Below, piece after piece: positions 1-9,986 of a stretch of 64,000 nucleotides of DNA (within the stretch, counting starts at the first letter, position 1; every line of letters begins with the position of its first letter). The notes below the pieces were generated by a model. The model ran no database searches and was not told where the DNA came from. It saw only the letters and a list, made by a program, of their open reading frames with translations. The position numbers and the translations under genes are program-made. The DNA comes from Branchiostoma floridae (Eukaryota; Chordata; Leptocardii; Amphioxiformes; Branchiostomatidae): the NCBI RefSeq assembly GCF_000003815.2, contig NC_049997.1, positions 14,760,213 to 14,824,212 on the forward strand, read 5' to 3'.

Positions 1-174
1 CATAATAATCTTAAAGGCATCGTGTAATGCAACTCTAATTCTCTGCAGCGCGGCGGAGCTGTGGTTAGACCACACCTGTGCGCAATACAGAGGACAGCAA
101 TGTGCCATAAATAGAACTCGTTTTGCCTCAGCGGAGCAGTTGCCAAATGTTCGGGATAAGGTGTTGGCTTTTGA
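1..174 (-). mobile_element. Non-LTR retrotransposon relic, C-terminal reverse-transcriptase region
   Basis: An open frame on the minus strand reads KANTLSRTFGNCSAEAKR, then VLFMAHCCPLYCAQVW, then SNHSSAALQRIRVALHDAFK. This is the recurring post-catalytic segment of LINE reverse transcriptases (the pattern 'L..Y...LY...LW.......L..L.VAY...F'). It is open to the window edge and closed on its 5' side by an in-frame TAA at 175-177, so it is a truncated, dead copy. It sits in the SND1 intron just downstream of exon 343-409. The LINE clade cannot be assigned from this fragment. Confidence 0.7.
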
Positions 175-342
175 TTATGTCTCAGGTGCCTTCAACTTTA
201 ACACGTTACCCACAAAACATCACGCTACACAATAATAATCTCTGACATTATGTAGAACTGATACCCAGCCAGACTTGAATGATATTCTGAAAACGAACTC
301 ACCCTTACTGATTCGTCAAAAGATTAAGAAATGACAACTCAC

Positions 343-409
343 ATTCCCATAGTCCACATACAAGACGTTGGCTTGGTTCCCAGACACTTTCTCCACTCTG
401 GCACGGTAC
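343..409 (-). CDS. SND1: SND1 exon: Tudor domain core with aromatic cage
   Basis: Fourth visible SND1 exon, 67 nt: one base finishing the tryptophan codon, then 22 codons ending in phase 0. The acceptor is CCATGCAG and the donor GGGAAT/GTGAGT. The peptide [20 protein letters not shown] followed by GN matches vertebrate [23 protein letters not shown]. The tyrosine of WYRARV, both tyrosines of LYVDYGN and the asparagine of DYGN are retained, so the methyl-arginine cage looks intact. The rest of the protein (the family's REVLP... segment and the C-terminal SN5 part) must lie to the left of the window. Nothing in 1-342 encodes it. Confidence 0.95.
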
Positions 410-3400
410 CTGCATGGATAACAAAAGGAGGATCAAAACTCTATGTATTATCTATACAAATCTGAATCTAATCTAAACTTCATACTAGATTTTTGGCATT
501 CTGAAAACTTCTGAAATGAAATCAACTCCATCAATGTTAGGGCGGACTATCAGTCAGAGTAAGTTGTGACAATGAAAATCATTATGGTGCAATTTTAAAC
601 TTTATGTCCATACACGCTTTAGATTGCAACATAATGTTGATTACCGTCACAAATGAACTTACTTTTAAGAAATGTATCATGTTTTTCATAGACAAAATGA
701 ACTAACTTAAAGTTTTCTTGACATTGACAAATTATTTTTTCATATTAATCACTGTTGAAACAAAGGAATATTCATCGAAAACAGCTTTTGGCTGGTATAC
801 CCTTAAGTGAATTGTGAGTGAGTAATATGTACAACATAGTATTGTACGCATACATGTACATGTATGGTACAAATATGATGAAAGACATGTCTCATCTCAA
901 AGACCACCCCTGCTGTTGCTATATCTATTATTCACTCTTTGCAAGCTGTTTCAATCTCAAGTTTGACCCAATTGCTGTAGATAACATGATATGTCTTTAC
1001 CATCAAAGGCTACACATATATAGGCCACCGCTGAAAATTTACATTTTAATCTTTTCTGGTCAAAAATCTAGGTTTCCAAGAGTCCTCTAGATTGCTTCCG
1101 ATGCATCAGTTACATCTTCTGACCAATGGGGTGTGACCTTTTCATCCCGCCATAAATCGTGTTAGCCAGCGGACCCGACAGTTCCATTTTCTCGCTGTCA
1201 CCCGGTGTCATGTCGCTGAGCAGGGCAGCATTAAGCCCCTCACCCCTGCTGACATCGGGTACAAAATCCTGTCATGGCATTTATCCTGGGACAAGATAAA
1301 CGATGTCAGGGTCAATTACGTGTTCCCAAGACACTTCTGACACTTTCCCATGATTCTGAAGTTAGATTTATGTTGTTTGCAGTTTTCTTCTTGTGTAGAA
1401 CTCTTTCTGTAGGGCTTCCTCCCAGTACAAGTTTAACATCACTTTATTTTTTGGACAGTTTGTACCAAACTGAATGTGATTATAGCTCCCCATCTTTGTT
1501 TTTTTTATATTGACTTGAATATAATTAAACTTCACAATGAGAACTCTACATTAGAGTTGAGACATTTTGCTGCCAGCTCAGCATGAGGGGGAGTTCTACT
1601 CAAATCTTGTGTACTTAGTTTTATTGTACAAAAATCTAAACTTTGCAGAGAAGTACAGAAAGCCATACAATATAATTGTACTGATCAGTGTAACCATTTA
1701 TTAATTTTTTAGCAGAAACTAACTTTGTCCTGTAAGTAATCTAGACTACTATTAATAACAATACTGTATTTCAATTTCTAAAGTCATAAAATTGATAGTT
1801 TTTTTTTTTTTTACAAATTTTGGGTAGCCTGTAAGTATTTCGTTTCTTTACATCCAAGTCTATGGGACATACATTGTAACATCTCACCTTTTTTGGTACA
1901 CAGAATTATGGATGACAATCATATAAGATATTTCAGAAAGGGTTCTATCCACACCCCAGCCAGTCAATCTTCCTTAGCAGGAGACAGGGCACTGCGCAGC
2001 CTCCCAGGCACCTCTGACCCCCAAATGGAGGAATCACATATTTGAAGCATTGGATCATTCATCTTGAGGAAGGCCTAAGAATCCTACTCCATATTCACTT
2101 ACAACTGATATTTGTATGTAGGCTACTATTTAAAAGATCTTTTCACAGTTAGCATACAGACATACATTGTGTAGTAGGCACATAATATCTGACCACCTCT
2201 CATAGCTAGTCTTATCTGACTGAAGTGAAGGAAATCAAGTCCTTGATTTGAAAGGCTTGATGGAGGATAGGTGAATGAAGTGGACAACACTGTCAAGTTT
2301 GAACAGGAGTATCAACTCACATACAAATGTAGCTATAATCGGTAATAGGTAAAAATGTCATAATTCTTGGAACCTTGAAGTTCCCAGCTTGCTACCAGGG
2401 GAGTGCTTAGTCTTTTATGGACGTGACAACAGGATGCCAGGATAGGAAGCTATCATAAACATTCTATGAAAAAACTTTGGGGGAAATTCTGTTGCGGACA
2501 ATATGACAGGAACATGGGAGTAAAAAAAAGACGATGATCAAAATGCATTTCAAATCTTGGACAGGAAAATCAAATTCTCTTACATGTACAAACGTTCTTA
2601 CAATACTGTGTTGACGCAAGCTCGATGTATGAAGTCCTATTGTAAAAAAAGTCTATCACTACGGTGACCTACATGTACTATTAACTGTCTTTGTCTTTTA
2701 GTCAAATTAATACCTCCTAGCTATGAAATTAAAAAAAAATACTGTAGTGAAAGTTACAATAACTTACATAGCCATTTTTTCCAAATCATCAAGCTGTATA
2801 TAACTGGATGTTTTACTGAGTTTATGTCCAGAATGAAGAGGCTTCAGGTTTTATTCTATGCATGATCCATGGCTTCCAATGGCTCGGAAAACAGGACAAA
2901 GTGCGTCACAAGGTGCCCGTATTCCACCTTTACGATAATGACCTTGAATGTCATGCCTTTCACCGTGGCAGACTTGGGAATGTAAGAGCCTATATTGTCA
3001 TGTTATATGCAGTGTTTGGGACTCGTAACGCTGCATTTACTGAATTGCGTCAGCCAGGTTGGAAGGTGCATGACTCATATCGTCATAGTTGCGACTACAC
3101 TGTGGGCATGAATTAATAATCCCATCTTTATGGTACCTGAAGGATCAACTACATTTGACGCACTGCTTGTTTCAACTCAAGCAATCTGGGAAAAGACACC
3201 TAGTCTATAAAATCTTAAAGGAGAGAAGACTTGCCTTTTTACATATTTACTCACCAAGGTGTAAAAAGGAGCAAAATTCACTATGCAATATACGTATACT
3301 CAGGTTGACTTTTACACAAATACTCAGTTCAAATATGCACTTGAAAGATAAATCTTTTACCCATGATACCCTATTTCCACACGCATCCATTTGCCAATCA

Positions 3401-3563
3401 AGCCAGCCATCCAGCCTGAAAAGAAACCTTTTAACTACCCATCGTAGTCTCTACCAGACTCCCGCCTGGTGGAATAGTGGCAGGGGACTTTGGGCGAGTT
3501 AGGAATAAAAGCCTAGTTTAGCAGTTAAAAGCCAGTTCACTCCTAGGCCAAGGAGTTACCGTA
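410..3563. other. SND1 intron, left part, no gene seen
   Basis: Intronic DNA between the two Tudor-domain exons. Short open frames (for example 3089-3502, + strand) show no recognisable domain and lack coding-like composition. A GC-richer patch at about 1125-1330 stands out from the AT-rich surroundings and is not a repeat I recognise. The remainder is AT-rich with homopolymer tracts (T14 near 1800). Confidence 0.6.
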
Positions 3564-3756
3564 CTGTAAATGCAGAAATGTTCCCGGTTTTCACGGTGGC
3601 CACTTTACTTTGAATTTAAAACCACCGCGAACATTTTTCAATGGCACTTATAGACTACAGTGCATGGTGCTAATTCAAACTTATAAAACCACAGCGAAAA
3701 GTCCATTTTCCTGCTCTAGCGAAATTAAATCCCCGCGAACTTAAATGCATTTACAG
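3564..3756. mobile_element. 193-bp palindromic MITE with TA target duplication
   Basis: Ends are CTGTAAATGC and its inverse GCATTTACAG (one subterminal mismatch), flanked by TA on both sides (3562-3563 and 3757-3758). The interior carries the CCGCGAA / TTCGCGG-like words, in inverted arrangement, of a widespread invertebrate MITE family. It has no coding capacity. It lies inside the SND1 intron about 240 bp from exon 3998-4121. Confidence 0.8.
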
Positions 3757-3997
3757 TAATTGGTGCGGCACTGCTGGGTTCATTCACTGCTGCACAGTAC
3801 AGTTGAATGTGTTATTTTTGCCGATTTTTTATAACTTTGTATTATACGTAAAAGTATGACTAAGACGACAACAAAATACCCAAAACGTCGGAAAATTTGT
3901 TCTTTATCTCTGAAATTCGTTGAGTAATCCTTCGGACCCCACAGTGCCACACCGGTGCCCTACGTGCAATTGAGATACCACCTTAAAGTTTACTCAC

Positions 3998-4121
3998 CAT
4001 TCCTCATCCACAAACTTTGCGGCACACAGGTCTCCCTTGCGCGGGGTGTAGGCGCCCTGGAGAGGGGGGGTGTCTGTCATCTCTGTACGCAGTTCTTCCA
4101 TCATTTTCTCCAGATGTGGGC
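3998..4121 (-). CDS. SND1: SND1 exon: first part of the Tudor domain
   Basis: Third visible SND1 exon, 124 nt: two bases completing a glycine codon, 40 codons, then two bases of a tryptophan codon. The acceptor is CTCTGCAG and the donor GAATG/GTGAGT. The peptide PHLEKMMEELRTEM, then AYTPRKGDLCAAKFVDEE(W), corresponds to vertebrate LEKLMENMRNDI and SYAPRRGEFCIAKFVDGEW. The phenylalanine of KFVDEEW is at the position of the first aromatic-cage residue of the Tudor domain, which binds symmetrically dimethylated arginine. Downstream exon is 343-409 across a 3.6-kb intron that holds a small MITE. Confidence 0.95.
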
Positions 4122-4268
4122 CTGCAGAGCAATCAAATCAGCAATCAACAATAACGTACAAAACTTCTTTGTGAGTCAAAAAAAACAAATCAGATATTAC
4201 CATTCCAAAGTTAAAACAGAACAAAAACATAGAAATTTCATTCATAACTGAACAAACTCTCTACTTAA

Positions 4269-5160
4269 TGCCTAGGTTACACATAGCCGACTTTGGCTCC
4301 CGAACACTAGCCGACTCTTAGCCGACCCAAGTCGGCAGTAGTTCGGGAGTAGTCTGACCAGTTTAGGCCACGCCTATTTTTTAGCGCCGAACATGTCCCG
4401 AACACCTCCCGACCGGTAAATGACTTACTCCCGACTGTGTCCCAAATGCAAACTAACCTATCACCAACCATCCCGACCTCTAGCCACAGACTGCCGAATC
4501 ACTCCCGACTGATCCCCAACCGATTGCCGACCCTTTTTCGACTTGAAATAGACATAATCAGCGATTTTCAAAAGAGTGCTCATTTTCGTTTTTAATCAAG
4601 AATGTCCTTTGTTCTATTTGTAAACATCACTAAGAGATCAAATTTAGATCACATATAGCTCCAGTGCGGCATTTATCGGGTCTTTTTGTTTTTAGCTGGA
4701 TGTCGGTCGTGTGAAGTTCGGGAGTGATTCGTCTACGTTCTGGCAATAGTCTTTTTGCTTGGCAATGAGTATAGCAGAGATTTGTCTAAGGTCTTGGGGT
4801 AAATCATTGGTAAGTTGGAAACAAGCTGGGAGTAAGTCAGCAATGTTTATGGCGTGGTTAAGATTTAATTTGACTGCTGACTTACTCCCGAACACCAACC
4901 GAACACTAGCCGACCGTGCCGAACACCAGCCGACCACCAACCGACCCATTCCAGAGTTGCCGTTCAGAGCCGAATGTTTTGAACATTTCAAAACATTCGG
5001 ATGGAGCAGCCGAACACCAGCCGACTCAGCCGAACGCCAACCGAACGCCATCCGACTCAGCCGAACACCAGCTGACTACAGCCGACTAGCTCCCGAATCA
5101 CTCCTAAACCATAGTCGGGAGAGAGTCGGGAGCCAAATTCGGCTATGTGTAACCCAGGCA
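4269..5160. mobile_element. 892-bp non-autonomous DNA transposon, TAA target duplication (Harbinger-like)
   Basis: Terminal inverted repeats of about 35 bp: left TGCCTAGGTTACACATAGCC, continuing GACTTTGGCTCCCGA; right (reversed) TGCCTGGGTTACACATAGCC, continuing GAATTTGGCTCCCGA. Flanking triplets are TAA at 4266-4268 and 5161-5163. A 3-bp TWA duplication is the habit of PIF/Harbinger elements, so that superfamily is the best guess. The interior is built of many short repeats of GCCGAAC / CCCGAAC in both orientations. Overlapping open frames at 4692-5051 (-) and 4759-5163 (+) are by-products of this repeat structure and not genes. Confidence 0.85.
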
Positions 5161-6063
5161 TAAGAAAGCTCTTCAGAGTCCAAAATTTGTTTCAAAGGTC
5201 AAGGTGTAAAGGGACAAAGGCATTTTCATACAATGACGAATTTATTTTACCTTTACCAACTAAATCAGCTAAAAAGACAGACGTGAAGTAAAATTCGCCA
5301 GGCCCCTTCAAACTGACTTCAAAAGTCAGGACATATTTCGATATCAATGAATCACTATTCCAAGGAAAAGGATGTTGTAATTATATTTAAAAAAGCCTGT
5401 TCTAACTGACAGTTTAGTGAGAGAAATTAAATCTTAACATTGTGATGCATTGGGGGATGTGGACAAATTTCGCAAGGAGCTATACAAAGATATGCGCAGG
5501 GGAGTTAAGATGATGTTGACAATGACCTTCTTAGCCATGAATACTTAGAACAAACTTATAGACCTTCTGGAAACGCACATATCAAGTAAGTCTTAAGAGA
5601 TAGACTTACTAGACTGACTGTAGCTTGATCACTTCAAGCTTAATATATTATCAAATAGCCATTACCATAAAATAAGTAATAAACCATTATTAGCCACAAA
5701 AAATATATGGAGGAGGACCTTCATACACACATTTACTTGCATGCATCAGAGTAACCGTAACTCGATTATCACGCGATAAAATGCAACATTTTCTACTGTA
5801 TGATTTTATGGATTTCCCCCGACTGGAAGGGAAACGTTTATGAGACACACCTTCTTTACAACCTTACAGTCTGAGTCAAAGGCTTTGTTGATGAAAAGAG
5901 GACCATTAACACTGCCAGGATGTGACATTTGAAACTTATGGGAAGTTGATTGTAGAGTGTCAAAGTGGAAAAATGACAAAAGATCAAGACACTGGCCAAA
6001 GCAAAAATACTGATATCAAATGACCTTCGGACAAATTTGTTGATCTCCTGAAGGTTGCTGAAT
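5161..6063. other. SND1 intron, unique AT-rich DNA
   Basis: No gene, RNA gene or recognised repeat seen. It lies within the 3.2-kb intron between exons 3998-4121 and 7283-7415. Confidence 0.5.
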
Positions 6064-6393
6064 ACTGCCAAAGTGTGAAGAGAATTCTATGATTCAGTGA
6101 AAATCCAGTGCTATAATGGATTGGGCTCCGTGACCTGAGAACATCGGTTGATCCTTAAAATTTGAGCAGTGATCAAGAGAAAATTGCCAGTATTGTTGCC
6201 AAAAATGTTCTTTTTTAATGTTTTTTACTGCCAAAGTGTGAAGAGTATTCTACGATTCAATGAAAATCCACTGCATACATTGGATTGTGCTCTGTGACCT
6301 GTGAACATCAGTTGATCCGTAAATTTGTGCAGACATCAAGATAGAGGATATTGGCTGTATTGCTGCCAAAAATGTCCTTTTTCATGTTAGAGC
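6064..6393. repeat. Two-copy tandem duplication, period 163 bp
   Basis: Unit one (6064-6226) and unit two (6227-6393) both open with ACTGCCAAAGTGTGAAGAG. They stay alignable through CAATGAAAATCCA, GGATTG.GCTC.GTGACCTG and GTTGATCC, to TTGC..CCAAAAATGT. By eye about 80% of positions agree. There is no open frame through both units. Confidence 0.8.
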
Positions 6394-7282
6394 TCTCTGA
6401 CTTGTAAGGCAAGCTACTTGACACAGGCTTCTAAGTGCATAGCCATGGGATTTTTCTTCTACACTGGCTCTTATGATGCATTTGCAAATGCAAATGTGGG
6501 ACATTTAATTTCATTTGATGCGTTTTACTGCCAGTGAAATATGTCAGTGTCTTAATCATTAACTCCAGCGCAGTCTACGGCCCCTGCAGGACAGCAGTAA
6601 TTGTCACGTACGGCTCATCTTTGTTGAACGTTGATTATATGTTATGTCACGTAATAAACGGCAGTTGTCATGCCTCACTTGTTTCATGGTGCTGTTATTA
6701 CATTCTGCAACATCGGGCATTAAAATTTATAGCAATCTAGAGTTACATATACCATGTGATTGAATTTTGTTGCAAATTCATTCCATGCAATCTTCCTTTT
6801 TTTCATAAACAGATATCAATGGAGCCAAAATAATGTATGAGTATGAAATAACATATCTCTAGTTTGTAGGCATTCAGTCCTACATGTAAAGTTATTACTT
6901 TCTTTGAGTTACTTAACATACTTCATTTGTGTGAAGATACAAACAATTTTTTTACTGAGAACAATGATCTTTTTATTTCCCTGTTGTAAAACAGTCAGAG
7001 TGGAGATTGTAATCAAACACTTGCTTCTTCTGGGCTTGACAGACACTTAAATTTTCAAACGCATTCTTTGTCAACGGTTGAGTGCAACGATGTTACATTT
7101 TGTGAGTAAAATCCCCCTATAACGAAAACAGTTTGTGTGGTTCAAAGGGGTCTTTTGGAAGGGAGGGGGGGGGGCTTACACTTTAAAGTTACAGAGGTTA
7201 AGACAACTCTCAGTGCGTCTAGTTTCTTCTCTCAGACTGATAAAAAAGGCCAGAGTGACATTGACAAAGATTGGGTGCTTAC
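6394..7282. other. SND1 intron, no feature seen
   Basis: AT-rich intron sequence up to the splice donor of exon 7283-7415. It includes a poly-G run near 7160-7173. I see no gene or repeat family in it. Confidence 0.5.
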
Positions 7283-7415
7283 CAGTCTCCACGTGCTGTG
7301 CGTAGAACTTCATCTCCTCCCCGACCTCCGTCACCACCACGTCCTTGTAGTTGACATTGCGCTCTGCCTCCTCAACAACCACGATGTCCTTGGGCTCCTC
7401 ATAGTTGGCCCACAT
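7283..7415 (-). CDS. SND1: SND1 exon: linker between SN4 and Tudor domain
   Basis: Second visible SND1 exon, 133 nt: 44 codons plus one base (it starts at phase 0 and ends in phase 1). The acceptor is ATCTTTAG and the donor ACTG/GTAAGC. The peptide runs MWANYEEPKDIVVVEEAERN and ends with EEMKFYAQHVETG, matching the vertebrate run VWAHYEE...EEKERSASYKPVFVTEI...FYVQDVETG. The first methionine is internal, not a start codon: it replaces the valine of the vertebrate K-V-W junction. The acidic low-conservation stretch after NYEE is also the least conserved part of the family. The exon splices to 3998-4121 across 3.2 kb. Confidence 0.95.
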
Positions 7416-7552
7416 CTAAAGATATTCAAACCAAAACTTGGTTGGTTTTGCATACCCGGTAAGCCGCCTTATTTATGGCGCAACACAACAGGTTTGCGCT
7501 GAATAGTACAAGCTGCATATCTGAATAGATTTATTTGATCCACTTACACTGG

Positions 7553-7816
7553 AAGGACCCCTACTCTTTACGATAAGTGTGGTGGGTTCTTTGCTCGAGG
7601 TGTAGCTCTCCTCAAACAAGGGACCTCCATGTAATATCCTATCGGAGGGACGGCCCTATCTGATGCTAGGTGCTCATTTTCACCTGAGTTAAGTGAGGAA
7701 AGTCAATGTAAAATGCCTTTCCCAAGGACAAAAGATCAGTGACACATCACCGGATTTGAACCCAAAACCTCTGGGTTATGAATCAAACACCCTGCCAATT
7801 GTGCCACGTGACCCCA
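7553..7816 (-). mobile_element. tRNA-derived SINE
   Basis: Read on the minus strand, the head GGGGTCACGTGGCACAATTGG contains an A-box-like TGGCACAATTGG. About 30 nt later comes a B-box, GGTTCAAATCC. This pair is the internal RNA polymerase III promoter of a tRNA-derived SINE. A non-tRNA body follows (CCTTGGGAAAGGCATTTTAC ... ACACCTCGAGCAAAGAACCC). The same tail occurs on the plus strand at 12336-12413. The inverse of the tRNA-like part cannot form a normal acceptor stem, so it is not a functional tRNA gene. It lies just upstream of SND1 exon 7283-7415 in the 5.7-kb intron. Confidence 0.75.
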
Positions 7817-8460
7817 CGATACTGACACGTATCGTTTTATCCAAAACGAAAACCAAAAGTTAAATACATTAAGTTTTTTTTACTAATAAGAGACAAAACG
7901 TATGACAAAAGTAATGGGTCAATTTCCTGAGGAAGCCAGAGTAACATTTATAGATTTGGTTAAGTCCTTCTTTGTGTCAGAGAAAACCCCTACTTTCTAT
8001 AACAAAATAAATGTAATATATTTCAACCTCTCCAACACTGTGCATTAACTATACAATCTACTTGCACTAAAGGACTGTCAATAACTGAAAACCTCTTTTC
8101 CCATTCTCTACATAACAAAATAAAACCATTGCGCATGCATGGTGGCCTCAAGGCACAAAATTAAACAAGACAGGATTGCACCCCTCAGTCCCCTGGTCAC
8201 TTAAGGGACTACACTTAAGGAAAGTGGCTGCCCTCAAGGACACTCAATACTCAGCAGACCACTTTCCAACATGCCCCTTCAACCCCACCCCTCTTGAATG
8301 TTGTCTACTGTGGGTGCTGGTTGAATTTGGAAGACAGAATAAGCTTCGAGTGACAGTAACTTCATGAAACAGGTGCATGACCTGGCTTGTGAAAGCGTCC
8401 ACTTTGGGGACCCATGCGTAGACAAGCCAAGTTGAGGGACTATGAACAATGTATAGGTAA
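7817..8460. other. SND1 intron between SINE and Harbinger-like element
   Basis: No gene seen. The 8160-8440 part is GC-richer with several short inverted words (for example AAGGGACTACACTTAAGG) and may be a decayed fold-back element, but I could not define its ends. Confidence 0.35.
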
Positions 8461-9983
8461 GGGACCGTACGGCGTTTAGTGAGGGGGGAGGGCCGGTCGC
8501 CAGAGGGTCGGGTCAAAAAATTTTTGCATGGCCCTCCCCCCAGGTAATTTTTTTTTTGCTAGGCCCTCCCCCCAAGACAAAATATTTTTGCTTGGCCCTC
8601 CCCCCTCCCATCAACTTTGAAAAAAAATATTCAAGACGCCAATAAAACACTGCGCTCCCGCATTCGGAAATGTCCTTTGCGTCATACTTTTTCATGATTT
8701 TCATCGAGAAGCAGATCTCTCACCCCTAGTAAAAAAAGGAAAACAGAATGGCTCAAAATATCTGCTTAATAGATGGATAAATATCTGCTTCATAGAGGCA
8801 TAAATATTTGCTTTATAGAAGCTATTTCATTGTTTTGATATTAAAACAACACCTGAAAAGCATTTGTACCTGGATTTCTAGTAGATTTGCGCCACGAAGC
8901 GGCGCGCGCTCCGCTCCCTAAATTTACGTATTGCAAGCTCGCGGGCCTGAGAGGCTTGACGGAAACTATTTTCAATTTACATATATTTTGGATTTTTTCT
9001 TGGTTCTGTGGTGGTAATAACTTACGGTAAATCGGGGGAAAAAATGAAAACCAAAACGACAGCAGCACGATTCAACTTCCAAAACTGTAGTGGGGAGGGG
9101 GGCGCCGACGCGTGACGCTGATTTTCCCACGGCGGGGTAAGACCGGTCGCCGGCGGGCGTGAGACCGCAGACTTGCAGGAGATCTTTTAGAAATGCCACG
9201 CTTTTTTTGCCACGATTTCCTGCATTGCTTTTTTATGGGAAAATTTGCTGGTTAGATGACATTTCTATGAAAAAAAAATACGAGGGTTTCAAGTTTTTGA
9301 GAACGACGTTCCGAACACCATGTTCGGCGCCAAAGGCACGAGAATCGCAAGGTAGGTCCGGGAGAATTTTGAAATCTTGACCCTCTTAAAAGCTATTTCC
9401 TTCAGTTTGAGGAGATATTTTGCTGACAAACAAAGCTAACTTTAATAGCATTTCAATTTAGAAATACAAAATTAAATCCCCCCCAAACACATTATCACGA
9501 TGTCGGTCATCAAAGGCGCGAGGCCGGTCACGTCAAAAGGGATCCAGGGAAATTTGCAAATATTTACCCTCGAGCTCTGAAACGCCATTTCTTACATTTT
9601 GAGGGCAATAAGACAGGGGTAAATTTTGCTGGCAGACTAATACAGAGTTTAATAACATTTCTGTACGTGAAGAAGGTTTTCGAGGGCGTCATGCATAAGC
9701 CCCGCCCCCTCCCTTTCGCATTTTTACTGTGTCCCGAGCGCCAACCTCGGGCGATCCCTTGCAGAGGTCCAGAAAATTTTTGAAATCTTGACCCTCTGAA
9801 ACGCCGTTTCTTGGATTTTAAGGGACATATTTTGCTGGCAGACCAAGCTATTTTTTTTTGCTTGGCCCTCCCCCCAAGTAAAAAAAAATCTGCTAGGCCC
9901 TCCCCCTGGCAAAATATTTTTTTGCTTGGCCCTCCCCCCCCTGGCGACCGGCCCTCCCTCCTCGCTAAATGCCGTACGGTCCC
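8461..9983. mobile_element. 1.5-kb non-autonomous DNA transposon, TAA target duplication (Harbinger-like)
   Basis: Terminal inverted repeats of about 42 bp begin GGGACCGTACGGC at the left and end GCCGTACGGTCCC at the right. They continue inward through GTTTAGTGAGG and GGGAGGGCCGGTCGCC. TAA flanks both ends (8458-8460 and 9984-9986), consistent with a PIF/Harbinger-type insertion. Subterminal blocks of GCTTGGCCCTCCCCCC recur at both ends (about 8525-8605 and 9860-9945), in the same strand orientation relative to each inverted arm. The interior holds three diverged copies of an 80-100 bp unit (9358-9440, 9546-9645 and 9771-9846) containing AAATCTTGACCCTCT and TTTTGCTG(G/A)CAGAC-like words. No transposase frame is present; the many short frames here are spurious. 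Confidence 0.85.
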
Positions 9984-9986
9984 TAA

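Noticed and set aside
3089-3502. 137-codon plus-strand frame, the longest in the window
   Set aside because: No recognisable domain, unremarkable codon use, lies wholly in an SND1 intron on the opposite strand, and has no good splice or start context.
4692-5163. Overlapping 119- and 134-codon frames on opposite strands
   Set aside because: Both are translations of the GCCGAAC-type short repeats inside the TAA-flanked transposon.
7750-7816. tRNA gene
   Set aside because: A- and B-boxes are present but the arms do not close into a cloverleaf and a SINE body follows. It is a SINE head.
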